Shown piece after piece: positions 31,884-43,478 of a stretch of DNA of 64,000 nucleotides. The notes beneath the pieces were generated by a model. It was not told where the DNA came from, did not search any database, and saw only the letters and a program-made list of their open reading frames with translations. Position numbers and translations under genes: made by a program. The stretch spans positions 2,496,096-2,560,095 of the forward strand of contig CACVBU010000292.1 in the NCBI GenBank assembly GCA_902728285.1, read 5' to 3'. Position 1 is the first letter of the stretch. Each line of letters opens with the position of its first letter. This DNA is from Clytia hemisphaerica. Lineage: Eukaryota; Cnidaria; Hydrozoa; Leptothecata; Clytiidae.

Positions 31884-33242
31884 TTTTGAAAAAATAATCT
31901 TCTGTTCTATTCTTTTTGATTATCTTTAGAGCTTTTACTTTGATGTTGTTTTATTTGGAGACAACTAACATTTTTGCTTTGTTTTTTTTTTAAGAAAAAA
32001 GGAAGATTCTTCCTTCATGTTATTTGTTATCATTAGGACCTACTTTATCTTTTGTTATTATTATTTGTTTTATATTACTTTAAGAGAACTAATTTTTCCG
32101 GTTCAGTACTGATCAGCAAAAACAAATATGATTTCGCAAAATCAACTTTTACTTTGTCGGGAACTTATTTTCGGAGTTACTTTATTCAGATTAATTTTTG
32201 CAAAATCATTTGGGATCGCTCATACGCGAAATTAAATCCGCGCGAAATTTTTAAAATTGTATTTTGTGCCCAAAAAGCCAGTCAAAACTGTCCATTTGTG
32301 GCAAAAAATTTTATTTCAGCTATTTTCAGCTGCTTTCAGGCTCATTCGCGAAATTTTTGAAAAATTTAACTCGCGAAATTAAATCCAAAAAATTTCGCGA
32401 ATTTTTAACCTCGCAAAATTTTTCCGAATAAAGTAGTCCCCGGGTTCCTTCTTGAGGTATTTTTTAAAAGGTTTTACATTATTTTACATTAATTAACTTA
32501 TCTTACTTTTTCTTTTTTATTAAAAGAAAGATTTTCCTTTATCTTATTTTTTCTTTGTGTCCCCCCTTCGCTTGTTAATTTTTCGACTTTTGAAATAAGA
32601 TATCCATCCCTTCCTGTTTATTTTCACTTTTTATCCGGCACCTGAGAGTACATGTAATAAAATGCATATTCGAATATAATTGAACGAGCCATTCCACTTT
32701 AAAAAAAAAATTTGCCCAAATTTTGTTCGTATTTTAATACGAAAGAGTTATGTTTGTTTATATTGTTTAGGAGCTTTTATATATCTATTTATGAACAGGT
32801 TTTTATATTTTTAATAAAAAGATACTTTGTAAACTTAGATGTCGTTCGTCTCTTCCTTTTTAAATTCCTGCAGAGCCGTTCTTATAAAAAATGCACAAGA
32901 TAATTGATTTGATTCTTTGAGTTATTTTACTTGTTACTGAGAGTTGTCTTGCAAACTAAACAAAAATACATTTATTTCGAACATCCCAATTGAAGTAACC
33001 TGGATCCATAACTATTTTTTCCCACTTCACAAAGCTCATATGAGAATAGAATGGTATTGAAAAACTTTCAAGTCTTCCTATTTAAAGCTGAACGTTCTAT
33101 ATTTTTATAAAAAAGATGCACGATTATCTCCGTTCAAACGTCGTATTCTTATAAAAAATTTTGACAAGTGTATCACGGCCTTTAGAAAAAAAAACTTTTA
33201 ACATACACAGAAAAGAGAAAAATAAAAATATAATTTTTTTTA
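31884..33242. other. Non-coding stretch with an inverted repeat
   Basis: Near 32171-32443 a TTACTTTATTC...AATTTTTGC end is inverted as GCAAAATTTTTCCGAATAAA, suggesting a small element; the interior is rich in GCGAAATTAAATCC-like motifs. No gene recognised elsewhere. Confidence 0.35.
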
Positions 33243-33625
33243 ATCTGGTCTGCAGTCTTCAAGTCGAAATGATATACACGTTTTTTTTTTATAAGGAACA
33301 CGTTTATAAGGAACTCTAGGCTGAAAATGGTTCAAAAAATAAGGAATTGTTAAGGAACTGCTCAGGCTGAGAATAAGTGCATTTGAAAATAATGTACCTT
33401 ATTGTGACTAATTTGATCAAATTTTGATCTTTCAAGGGGCAAAAAGTTCAAAATTTCCTATGTAGTAAGGAACTCGATAAGGAACTTTGAGACTGAAATT
33501 CTCTGTAAAAATAAGGAACTCCAGGCTCAGAGCAAAGTTAAGGTTCCTTATAAAAAAAAAACGTGTATCTGGTCTGGCAATTATTCCGTTTTAACCTGTA
33601 ACCTGAAACCTGTAACCTGAAACCT
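33243..33625. repeat. Dispersed repeat with AACCTG tract, interrupted here
   Basis: CTGGTCTGCAGTCTTCAAGT begins a unit that continues after the nested insertion as CTGGTCTGGCAATTATTCCG, then an AACCTGTAACCTGAAACCTG tract and CGTTTCGAACTAGCC. The uninterrupted form is at about 60497-60600. Confidence 0.75.
33277..33565. mobile_element. 289-bp TA-flanked element with an empty-site counterpart
   Basis: Ends CACGTTTTTTTTTTATAAGG and CCTTATAAAAAAAAAACGTG are inverse. The surrounding repeat exists without the element at about 60530, where GATATATCTGG replaces GATATA-element-TATCTGG. This proves a TA target duplication and exact boundaries, as for Tc1/mariner-type elements. The interior has several AAGGAACT repeats and no ORF. 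Confidence 0.88.
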
Positions 33626-34715
33626 GCGTTTCGAACTAGCCGCTTTGAAACCCTAAAAGTATACTTTAGGTCTGTTTGCAATGTACTTAATATGTACCTC
33701 ATATTGGTAAGGGTATCAAAACATTTTACAATTTGTTTTCGCAAGAAAGATCTTTCAGCTCCCTGATTGAGCATGCGTTTGAATAGTTCTGAAATTCAGA
33801 ACATCTTCAAGAAAGAAGAAGAGTACATCTAGCAATGCGTAGGACCTCAGAATTATAAGAACTGTAAAATATAATGGATTGTAAGTTACTATCTTTATGT
33901 GGCATTCTCAAAATGAAAAAGGGAAAGGCGTTTCTTTTGTCAAACAATTTATTGCGAAAGATGTTTTTTCAATGCTTACGTATATCTTATCAAGATCCAA
34001 AAACGTTGCATGAATTTATAACACGAGAATATATCATCTCTATCATTAATAGTGCAAAAAATATATAGCAGTATGCATAGCTAGGGCGGTCGGAAGACGC
34101 GATTTTCGAACGCGAAAAAAATGGCGCGGACGAAAAAGAGACAAAAAAAAGGTTTAGGAAGAAAAATCTCAACAAAGAAAACGTATTTTTAGATGCTTTT
34201 TTTTCAATATCAAGAGAAATCATTCACCTTTACAATGCAAAAAAACCGTAGGTCTTCAGCCATCTTTGTTTTTTCGCAACAATCGATTTTGTCGAGTCAG
34301 CTGGTTTTCTGCGGTTGCGTTAAATTACGGCACCAGGATTTTAAAAACAACAGCAGTTACATTTCTTATATTTCCCTGAGATATATTCGGTCCCGTAACT
34401 TGCGGTTTTTTGGAAACGAAAGAGGAATGACTCAGCGATCTTTTGATACCTGGCGTTTGATGGGCTTCGAAGTACTTCTGCTACAAATTGGAAAAGAAGA
34501 TTTTCATACTTCCGCCTGGCATCAAAATAAAGGTTAGAGCTTCCTCTTTCACATAGTGAAAAGATTTTTGACTAATTTCAAACACATCCTTGGGAAATTC
34601 AAGATTTGTACTAGCTGGTAAGTGATTTTTTCGAGCAGCCGAAATTTTTTCGGTTCAATCATTACGCAATCGATCTACTTTTTTCGCCATCTGATTGGTT
34701 TAAAAACGTCAAAAA
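33626..34715. other. Stretch upstream of the coiled-coil transposase-like ORFs
   Basis: A 24-codon frame at 34121 (MARTKKRQKKGLGRK) and a 114-codon frame at 34193-34537 are open but unrecognised. They may be 5' parts of the downstream gene or chance. No terminal repeat of that element was identified. Confidence 0.25.
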
Positions 34716-35357
34716 ATGGCGTCTTTAAATAAAAACAACTTTTTTTCAAAGGGAGATCTTAAAAAGATTGTGTATGAAAAAGAATTACCAACAACTTGGA
34801 ATAAAGACAATAAGATAACTTATCAAGTCCTATCAGAAATTTTTTCATTTTTTGAAGAGAACTCACTAACTGTAGAAGTAAATTTAGTCCCTGTTTTAAT
34901 TTTTTTGTGCAACAAAGATGTTGCACCAATCGTCAGAAAGCCTGTTTCAAACTTTCGTAAGAAAATGTTAAATTTCATTTCTAAAAATAGTCACTCCCTT
35001 GACAATCATGTCTTAGAACTTTATGAACATGAAAATGTATCGAATGAAATAGGTCCAATGTGTAGTGTGCTTGGTCTGACCACTGAGTGTATTGATAGAA
35101 ACGACTATTCTTCTTTAAAGAATGCAATGAATAAAATTCAAAAGAAAGATCAGATAGCCTTAATAACAAATGGAATACTTTTAGAGTTGAAGTCCTATTA
35201 TCTGGGCAATATTCATTCAACATGGATCAATTTCCATCAATGTATAATTCCTCTTTTTCCTGAATGTGCCGATTCTATTGACAGATTTAGGAAGTATGTT
35301 GAAAAACTGAGTAACAAGAGAAAAACTTTACGTGGTGACAAGTTAAAAAAATTTTAA
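34716..35357 (+). pseudogene. N-terminal ORF of an uncharacterised transposase-like protein
   Basis: A 213-codon frame starts MASLNKNNFFSKGDLKKIVY with a clear Met after non-coding sequence. It is mostly helical and Lys-rich, and contains WNKDNKITYQVLSEIFSFFE. I recognise no standard domain. It stops at TAA just after a 7-A run (35345-35351), 54 bases before the coiled-coil frame. The two are in one frame, and a pair of small A-run changes could link them. Its order (helical N-domain, coiled coil, RNase-H-like core) recalls a large uncharacterised protein family in corals and lancelets, by memory only. Confidence 0.5.
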
Positions 35358-35411
35358 ACGTGCCTTTTTGTTTACCTCTTCCTGCTCAGAGCTCACACGA
35401 TACCAGCAAAA

Positions 35412-35726
35412 ATGAAAACAGACATTACAATTGTAATTGATCCTAAAGAATTTGAGATGTCAATGACATCTCTACTTGAAAAAATTAATGATTTGGAATC
35501 AGAAATCTTTATATTACGTGAAAGCTTGCAGGAAGAGAGTAAGGATAAGCTCAAATTTTCAAATAAACTAAAATCCCTACAAAAAGAAAGCGAGAAAACT
35601 TTGTCAGACCTTAACAAAGCACTATCAAAGTTGTCTCATTTATCAACACGTAATGTTAACAAACGTATTAAACGCCAAAAGAATAAAGTCGAATATCTAA
35701 GTGAGGAGATATCTGAAAAAGATTAG
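35412..35726 (+). pseudogene. Coiled-coil segment of the transposase-like protein
   Basis: The 104-codon frame (MKTDITIVIDPKEFEMSM start) is a long heptad-rich coiled coil (LLEKINDLESEIFILRESLQ and so on). It ends at an in-frame TAG at 35724-35726, after which the same frame stays coiled-coil-like. Then an 8-A run at 35807-35814 shifts the frame by one into the next segment. Both a nonsense codon and an A-run shift therefore separate it from the core. Confidence 0.5.
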
Positions 35727-35814
35727 ATTTTGAGTTCTCTTGAGAGTTCTCTTTCAACAACAATATCAGAAAATGATAAGTATGTACAGACAATCACAGA
35801 AAAATTAAAAAAAA

Positions 35815-37317
35815 TCATTAGAAAAATCTACAAAATATCGAAGGAGAGGTTATCGCTGGAAACGTAAGCTTGATAAGTATGAAAAAATTAATGAAACTGA
35901 TGAGAATGGTTTTCAGTGCCACACAAAAAATCTTAAATCTGAAATTAAAAATCTTAAGGATGAAATTAAGTATTTGGAAAATGAGAAAAACATAGTTGAA
36001 GATGAACTTCAAGACTTCATGGAAAACAAGGAAATTAAGGTTTTTCAAAATGGGCGCTATAAAAGTGAAATCAGGGCAGTTTACGAAGATCTTTTATGTA
36101 TGGGTGTGAGCACGGGTAAGGTTAAGGATGTCATTAAGACTGTCTTAAAAAACATTGCAAAACGTGAGGCTCCTGTTTTGCCAAGTCAAACCTTTGCAAA
36201 AGGGATGCTTCTTGAGGCTCGCTGCCTTGCTCACCAACATTTGGTGCATGAATTGTCTGGAGAAAAGATTTCTGAAAGTGAAAGCCCTGCAAGTTTTTCT
36301 GATTTAAATACTCTTCACTCTGACGGCACTTCAAAAAAAGGTCGGTCTCATTTAACATATGACATCACCACAAAAAGTGGAAAAACCTTAAATGCAGGCC
36401 TTCGAGAGACTTCATCTGGGGATGCTGAAATGCAATTAAAAGTCCTTCAAAATATTCTTGACGATTTATCTAAAAAGTCCTCTGATAAATCTTTCAGCAA
36501 TAAGGTGTTTGGCTCGATAAAAAATCTTATGAGTGACCGCTGCAGCACACAAAAAAAATTTAACACCCTCTTTCAGCAGTACCGAGCCACTGTTTTACCA
36601 CAAATTAAGGAGGGATGGGAAACTCTATCAGATAAAGAAAAGTCAAAACTTAAGAATATTAATGAATTTTTTTGTGGGCTCCATTATTTGGTGGGACTTG
36701 CAGATCAAGCTGAAGCCACGTTGAAAGTTTGGGAGGGTTTACTTTATGATAAAGACAAAAAAATAGGGTCCCTTGCACATGGTGGCTATTCGAATGGAGA
36801 ATCAGGATGTGTGCGTACTATTAGGACAGTGTGCAAATCTGTACAAGAAAGGGGTTGTGACAAAAGCGGACGTATGGTTCAATTTTCCACCTTTTTAAAA
36901 AGTGAGCACAACATTGATGAAATTCCTCTTTACCCATTTTTGGGTAATAGATTTAATATCATATTTTTGAACGCAGCTGGGGTATTCCATCTACATTCGC
37001 TACTTCAAGCTTTTTTTTCTGAATTCTATGATGAGAATAGGCTTTTAACAGCTGTCTATCATGACTTGAATGTTTTAGCTTATAAGGTGAGTTGTAGAGC
37101 TCTAGGCCTGATACATAAAAAGGTGACAGGTCCTTTTTGGCGACAGATGGTGGAATCTAAAACTGCTCTGAACATGTCAAAGAATTACCAAAAAATGGTC
37201 GAAAAATTTGAAGAATGGAGTGTTGATTCGTCTAATTTTTTATTCGGTTCAGATTGTCTCTTTCCTAAACACCTTCACAAGGATGCTGTTTTGGTGAAGA
37301 CGAAGTCTTTGAAATAA
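35815..37317 (+). pseudogene. RNase-H-like core of an uncharacterised transposase-like protein
   Basis: The frame is open from just after the 8-A run to 37317, about 500 codons. It starts with coiled coil (LKSEIKNLKDEIKYLENEKN), then FQNGRYKSEIRAVYEDLLCM and TFAKGMLLEARCLAHQHLV. LHSDGTSKKGRSHLTYD and NLMSDRCSTQKKFNTLFQQY each place an Asp after a predicted strand. NEFFCGLHYLVGLADQAEAT with a following WEG could supply the Glu. This spacing suggests a DDE-type RNase-H fold, but the catalytic set is inference. Later segments are GNRFNIIFLNAAGVFHLH and WRQMVESKTALNMSKNYQ. It ends with KSLK and TAA, eight bases before the putative BEL LTR, so the C-terminus is probably cut off by that insertion. 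Not a family I can name. Confidence 0.6.
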
Positions 37318-37324
37318 ATGCGGT

Positions 37325-37717
37325 TGACACATATATTTTAAGCTAGAAAAAGAAAAACACAAACTAATTTAGAACTATATACAAACTCGAAAGCTTAAGC
37401 TAAGATAAATCTCGATAAATCTCGATAGATCAAAAATATACAAATGTACAATACAAAACTATACTTACAAATTTCGTCACATATATTCACGATTGAATGC
37501 CAAAACAAATGCACGATATGCAAAAGTCCCAACGAAACTCAAAATATTTCTATATGTTAATAAATTCGAGAACGATTTTCTCTGACACGTCTCATCTCAA
37601 CAAGTTTCTCAAGTGAAGTGCAAAAAAAGGCGATGGAAAAAACCTATACAGTAAAAAACTAATTAAAAATAGACAAAAGACTCACGATACAATACACATG
37701 ACGATACGCACAACACA
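37325..37717 (-). repeat. Putative 3' LTR of the BEL/Pao element
   Basis: Read on the minus strand the segment begins TGTGTTGTGCGTATCG and ends GTGTCA, so it has TG/CA ends. It lies directly downstream of the pol stop codon (37731). Without a second LTR the limits are a best guess. It abuts the end of the transposase-like frame. Confidence 0.35.
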
Positions 37718-37730
37718 TAACACTAAAATG

Positions 37731-40319
37731 CTAATTACCCAACGCAACATCTTTAATTAGCCAAAACACTCCCCGGCAGAATTTGGGACCGTTCTTAATC
37801 GGCACCTTCCAATAAGTAACATTTAGCCGCCGGGGGTGGACGCCGTTTTTTGTTTTTAAAACTACTTTTCTCACGATACCATCGTTTCCTGGAAATGTTT
37901 TCATTATTCTTCCAATTGGCCATTTCTGTCTCTCGACCGTATTATCAATATAAACAACGACGTCATTTACGCGTAACGTGCGGGTGTTTTCGAACCACTT
38001 GAGACGTTTCGTAAGTTGAGGTAGATAATTACTCAACCAAAGCTGCCAAAATTTCGAGGTTGCAGCCTGCACTTTTCGCCACTTTTTTCTAACTCTTAAC
38101 TCATATTCCGGTACAATCTCTTCAGGAACGGATACCTGACCGGTTAAAAAATGACTTGGTGTGATGACGTCAATATCATCTGGATCATCAGTTGTTGAGG
38201 TGAGTGGGCGACTGTTCATGAAAGATTCGACCTCCACAAGGAATGTTCTTAAGCATTCTTCGTCGAACAATTTCTCAGTAATAACCGTTTTCAAACACTT
38301 TTTGGCAATTTTAACCATGGATTCGTATATGCCTCCCATCCATGGAGAAGCAGGTGGTAATAATTTCCATTCGATCGACCAATTCGAGAGGGAATTCAAA
38401 AGCTTGTGATCATTCAAAACGTTGATCGCTCCAACGAAATTCGTACCATTATCGCTGATCATCTTCTTTGGTTTGCCTCTTCTAGCTATGAAACGTCGAA
38501 AAGCTAGGAGGAAGCAATCAGTGGTTAGATCGTGTACAAGCTCAAGGTGGACAGCCCTTGTCGTCAGGCATGTCATTAGGGATACCCATCGTTTGGCGGT
38601 TGCAGCGTTCGAACGTTTAGCGTAGCGATTGAGTTTAATGATCATCGGGCCAAAGTAGTCGACACCACAATACGTAAATGGATGTTCGTTCGTTGCCAGA
38701 CGTTCTTTTGGAATATCGCTCATCATTGGGAATTTTGTCGTCGCTCGGATGATCTTACACGCACTGCAGTTTCTAATTATAGTTCTTACAAATTTTTTGC
38801 CTGATATCAACCAAAATTGATTTCGAAGGATTGCAAGTGTTGCTTCACGTCCACAGTGGAAGTTTGATTCGTGGAAATGCAGTGTAAGGATTCTCGCGAT
38901 GGGATGTTTGCTGCAGATGACGATTTGATGTTTACGAGTGTAGTCGACTTTTGCATGCTTGATACGACCACCAACACGAAGGATGCCATCATCATCTACG
39001 AACGGTTTGAGTTGAAGAAGTTTTTTGCTCTTCATAGCAGTTGTTTCGTCTGTGAATGATTCTCTTTGTGCGATTTGGATGATGACCTTCTCAGCTTCTT
39101 CTAATTCGTTTGATGTAAGAATCTTCCAATTGATTGGTTGCGTCTTTGATTTTCGAAAATTGCGTTTGATCTTCAACAGCCATGCGACCTGACGTTTGAG
39201 CTTCGACCAAGATGAATAGTGATCCCACTTGATAATGTCGCTTCTTTCGTTCGTCTTGTCGTTGGTTGTGACTTCATTGGTTGTTGTCATCTTGTTTGTG
39301 ATGATGTCATTTGACGTAGCTGAAACAGTAGAAGACAGAAGGGCCAGAACATCGTTGGCTCTAATGTCTCCTTTTTCATGAAGAATTGGAGGTCCATTGA
39401 ACCAGCGATGTCCAGCAGAGGTAAGTTTAAATGGTGATACGTACCTCGTGCAGTCATCTGCTGGATTGTCGTCTCCAGAGATGAACTGCCAATCTTTAAG
39501 GTCGCTGTTGGTTCTAACTTCATTCAATCTGTTCATCACGTACTTGGAGAAGGTTGTTGATTTGTTCTTGATGCATTTAAGAGTGCATTCAGAGTCTGCC
39601 CAGAATGTTGTTGATACGATCTCGAACTTGGTTTCTTTCAGAATGGTTGTTTTCATGCGACTTCCAATAACTGCACCTTGTAACTCCAATGCTGGCGTAG
39701 TAGTTGATTCCGTTTCGGTCTTTTTGAGTGGAGCAAGTCTTGATTTCGACATAACCAATGAACACTGAACTGACTCTGGAGTTACGAAACGTAAGTAGGC
39801 TACTGCACCATAAGCGTCATCAGAACCGTCAACGAATACATGTAATTCTGGTGCGTTATGAACTTCTGGCTGATAACCACACCATCTTGGCACTGTAACA
39901 CCATCAAGCTGTTTGATCTTGGCTTTCCAGTCAAACCATCTCTTTTTCAAGTCGAGTGGTAATGGCTCATCCCAATCGAATTTACGTTTCCAAAGCTGTT
40001 GGACAATAAGCTTTGATTCTAGGACGACTGGTGTGAGAAATGGATCGAAGATGGTTCCAATTTGGGAGAGGATTCGTCTCTTTGTTGGCTCACAATCAAT
40101 CAGGTTCACGGTGAAGATAAATGAGTCTTGATTCGGATCCCAGAGGAGACCAAGTGTTTTCTGTCGAGGAACTTGCTTGTTGATGTCGATAATTTTAGGA
40201 GATATCTTTTCGGCTGGCAGATGTCTTATCAGTTCAATCTCGTTTGATGACCATTTCGTAAGGTTGAAACCACGTGTTGATAAAACACAGTTGAGTTGTG
40301 TGGCTTCTGAGATGAGTTG
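37731..40319 (-). pseudogene. BEL/Pao pol: RNase H, integrase and tail
   Basis: Open on the minus strand for over 860 codons downstream of an in-frame TAA at 40320-40322. RNase H is marked by HVFVDGSDDAYGAVAYL, TPALELQGAV and WADSECTLKCI. The integrase zinc region has the two Cys of CSACKI preceded by His residues (HFHESNFHCG). The core DDE reads YCGVDYFGP, MISDNGTNFVGA and PWMGGIYESMVKIAKK. The C-terminal domain of BEL/Pao integrases (DUF5641 type) ends with RTLRVNDVVVYID and LNVTYWKVP. All of this is classic BEL/Pao pol order. The frame itself is intact here. The breaks are upstream. Confidence 0.92.
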
Positions 40320-41351
40320 TTAAATGGTGTAGAACGAACCAAGGTAATCGTCAACGTAGAAATTACGGAGGATTTCATCACGGATGCTTTCGATGTCTGT
40401 CTCCTCAGCACACGACCTGAGAGCGAAATTTGCGATACAGGGTGAATCTTTCTTTCCGAACACGTGAAACAACAATATACAATCTTTAACCTCCCCACCA
40501 GGATCAAAGCGATATAGGAATCTCAAGGTGTCACTGTCTTTCGGTGATACCTTGACTTGGTTGAACATTTTCTCAATATCTGCTGTTGCTGCAAAGCGAC
40601 CAGCTCGAAAACGATGCAGCACGGCCACTAAGCTGTTCAGCAGGTCTGGTCCAGCAAGAAGTTTGTCATTCAGAGATGTCCCTTTGAATTTTGCAGCAGC
40701 ATCGAATACGACACGAACTTTTCCAGGTTTGTTGGGATGTGTCACTCCATGATGTGGTATGTAATTGGTAACGTCAGATCGAGATTTGACTTCAGAATCG
40801 GTTAGAATACGAGCATGACCAAGATCGATGAATTCTCGAATAGCAGTGTCGTACATACGAGCAAGTGTTGTGTCCTTGGCAAGCCTTTTTTCTAACGAGT
40901 TGAGTCTCTGCATTGCGTAATCTCTATTGAAAGGCATTTTTGGATGGTCTTCTTTCCAAAGTAGATCAACTTCCATACGATTGTCGATGATTTTGGATGT
41001 CTGTTCCAGCTTCTCGAGGGCTCGCTGGTCGATAGGTGCAAGATTGCTCTTGTGCCAGTCTGGTAGAGTACCGTAAGATTCCATCTGCCAAAAACGTTCG
41101 ATTTTGTCGGAAATCTCGTCTTTCGATCTCTTCAAAAAATTGCTGGTGACGATTAGCGAAGTGAAAGCTTTTCCACCGAACAACATCCAGCCGAGCTTTG
41201 TCTTGACTGCCGATGGTTGATTTCTTGTACCAGTGACTGATTGTTCTTGCACGAGAAGATATGATAAGTCAGCGCCAATGAGGATTGTGACGTCTGAATC
41301 ATGAGGTGTTGGAAATGTAATGTCTTTCAGGTGTTGAAATTCTGTTTTCAC
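40320..41351 (-). pseudogene. BEL/Pao pol: reverse transcriptase with terminal nonsense codon
   Basis: The 343-codon frame carries LIGADLSYLL near the protease/RT border, then the RT fingers-palm motifs RVVFDAAAKFKGTSLND, ATADIEKMFNQVKV and the catalytic box FYVDDYLGS at about 40340-40360. It stops at TAA (40320-40322) four codons later. The next codons below continue the same pol in the same frame, so a single nonsense codon truncates RT here. Its 5' side joins the gag-protease part only through a frameshift near 41490-41505. Confidence 0.92.
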
Positions 41352-41395
41352 TTTATTGATGTCGTACCTATTTACTGGTACGTCAAGGTTCTCAA

Positions 41396-42245
41396 TTACC
41401 CAAACGTTGTCGAGTTTCTCTTTGGTTTTGTTGTCGTGTGATTCAAGATTGAAGCAGACTTTGATTGCAGACTTGTCTCCTTTGATAATACGTTCGACAT
41501 TCGAAGAGTTTCTTTCTTACCGGATAGGTGTAGAGCCTCGGCGGTATCAGCACGAATCAAGGTACTATCAGATCCAGAGTCGAGGACTGCATTGGTTTTG
41601 ATGCTGTATTTACCATTTGATAATACGACAGGGACAATTTGAAGGAAGGTCTGGTTGGTAGTAGAACATTGCATACTTTTTGCTGATCCAGGAGTATCAG
41701 TAGTAGTGGCTGTATCTCTGTGAAGCAAAGTGTGATGTTTTTTACCACATCCGTCCTTGGTACATGTAAATTTGGATGGACACTCTTTAATGATATGATT
41801 GTTAGAGAGACAGTTGAAACAAAGTCCTTTTTCTCTCACGATTTTCTGTCGATCGTCTGTAGATGCATTGAGGATCTTTGGACATTTTGATATTTTGTGG
41901 TCTTTGGAGCACAACCAGCATTTGAATTGCCTACCGACGAAATTGTTTCGAATTTTTGGGTTTCTACTTTCTTTGTCTTTCGGTGACTTCGACGTTTTTT
42001 TCATCACTGATGATCATGGCAATGGGATTGAACAACTCTTTGACGATACATTCGAGCCAGTTGACAAATACGTAGAGGTCAGTCAATTTGGGTTGATCGT
42101 TACCATATCTATTAAAGAATCGGAACTTGTGTTGTATTGGAATGATAGATACTGCTTTGGCGACGGTTTCTGGATTGTTGTAGCTACTGTTGCCAATGGA
42201 TTCGAACCATGCCATTGCTGTCTTCAACTGTTGCCCAGTGGGCAC
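41396..42245 (-). pseudogene. BEL/Pao gag end and protease, frameshifted and 5'-truncated
   Basis: Two overlapping minus-strand frames. 42245-41964 encodes a gag segment (FNRYGNDQPKLTDLYVFVNW). 42007-41396 encodes the zinc knuckles CWLCSKDHKISKC and CFNCLSNNHIIKEC, a further CTKDGCGKKHHTLLH, and the aspartic protease start AVLDSGSDSTLI. A frameshift near the T/A run at about 41995-42003 separates the two. Another near 41500 separates protease from RT. The element is cut at about 42238, where an unrelated element end (CCCAGTGGGC) begins, so the N-terminal gag and 5' LTR are lost. Confidence 0.88.
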
Positions 42246-42405
42246 ACAACGTCTTTAGGACGTCTGAGCGACGTCCGTTATTCGTCCTTTCGTCTCTTTC
42301 CCGTCGCGGTCTTTAAAAGACGTCGCTGAGACGTCAATTATAGACGGTCTTAGTACGACGTCTTACCGACGTCCAGCAATGGTCCACTATAGACGATCGG
42401 AAAAA
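42234..42405. mobile_element. ACGTC-rich element end (CCCAGTGGGCACACAACG)
   Basis: Starts CCCAGTGGGCACACAACGTC, very like the CCCAGCCGGCACACAACG start at 6784, and is packed with ACGTC/GACGT motifs (more than ten in 160 bp). The matching opposite end was not found. It adjoins the truncated BEL/Pao gag and probably caused or followed the truncation. Confidence 0.6.
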
Positions 42406-43478
42406 GTAAATTCGAAGTCAAAAGACTTGTTTTTCAATTAGATTTGCGGGTGTTATATATTATTTGAGTTATTCTTTTTGAATAAAGTTATACTTTTTCT
42501 CTAAGTCAAATCATAAAAATAAATTAAATGAAATAGGTTGACAAGATTCATACGTTCTTTTTGTATCTATTATTTTTTTAGAGAAAGTATTTTTGTGTTT
42601 TTCCTTTAAACACAACCCCCGTCCAATTCACGATCGTCAGTTTCCGACGTCGTCGAATAACAAAATCACAGCGCCGGGGAAGTCTGGGGCGAGAATATAT
42701 AGACGGGGTTTTTGTAAATCCATTTTTGGCAAATTTATGAATTGGGAAGTAGTAAAAACAGCATAATTAAAAATAACTTTTGTTAAAAAGTTGTAATGAA
42801 ATGATAAAAAATTAGTAAACATACAGAGTTAAAGCAATTAAGTTACTTTTTGTCATTAAACTTATTTTTATTAACCCCCGGTTATGTTTTCTTCCGGCGC
42901 CAATTTTTCGACAGAGACTTTTTATGAACAAAGAATTTGTCGACGGCAATTGACTTTGAATTGGAAAATCACGACAACAACACTGAACACTCAAGCTATC
43001 AAGGTAAATTTTTTCTTAGAATATAACTCTGTACTTTCACTTTCTTTCTCTCCTTTTGCTTGGAGTTGAACTTTTCATTTAGTATTTTATACTGGGATTT
43101 ATTGGTTTTGACTTATAGATTTTGGAATGGAGAAACTGCTTTTTTAATGGATGGAATTAGATTATCCATTGTTGGTGTACTGGCTATTACACACCCAAAC
43201 TTTTTATCCTGTATGCTGATAAACAACCTTAATGCCTTTGGGAGACACTTGACACTTGAGGTAATAGATCAGTGCATTAAATTTCCCTGACTTGAGAAAG
43301 ACTTTAAAGGTTGTTTTGATTCTTTTCCCAACCCTCTGCCAGTCAGTTTGATTACATATTCTCAATTTGAATAGTTGAAGGTTTCATATATATTGTTGCT
43401 CAATCGATTAAGGCAGGATTGATTGGTAATTGGTGTTGGACCGATTTGATTTGTGTTTGGCTGGCTCCACTATTTTGA
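42406..43478. other. Unrecognised stretch
   Basis: A coding-like patch at about 42880-43002 ending TATCAAGGTAAAT could be an exon, but no family is visible. Nothing else is supported. Confidence 0.25.

Noticed and set aside
33590-33625. Telomere-like repeat (AACCTG)
   Set aside because: Only a few units, mixed with other sequence, and the same tract recurs inside a dispersed repeat at 60.5 kb.
37700-42250. Intact, possibly active BEL/Pao element
   Set aside because: At least two frameshifts, one nonsense codon and loss of the 5' end are visible.
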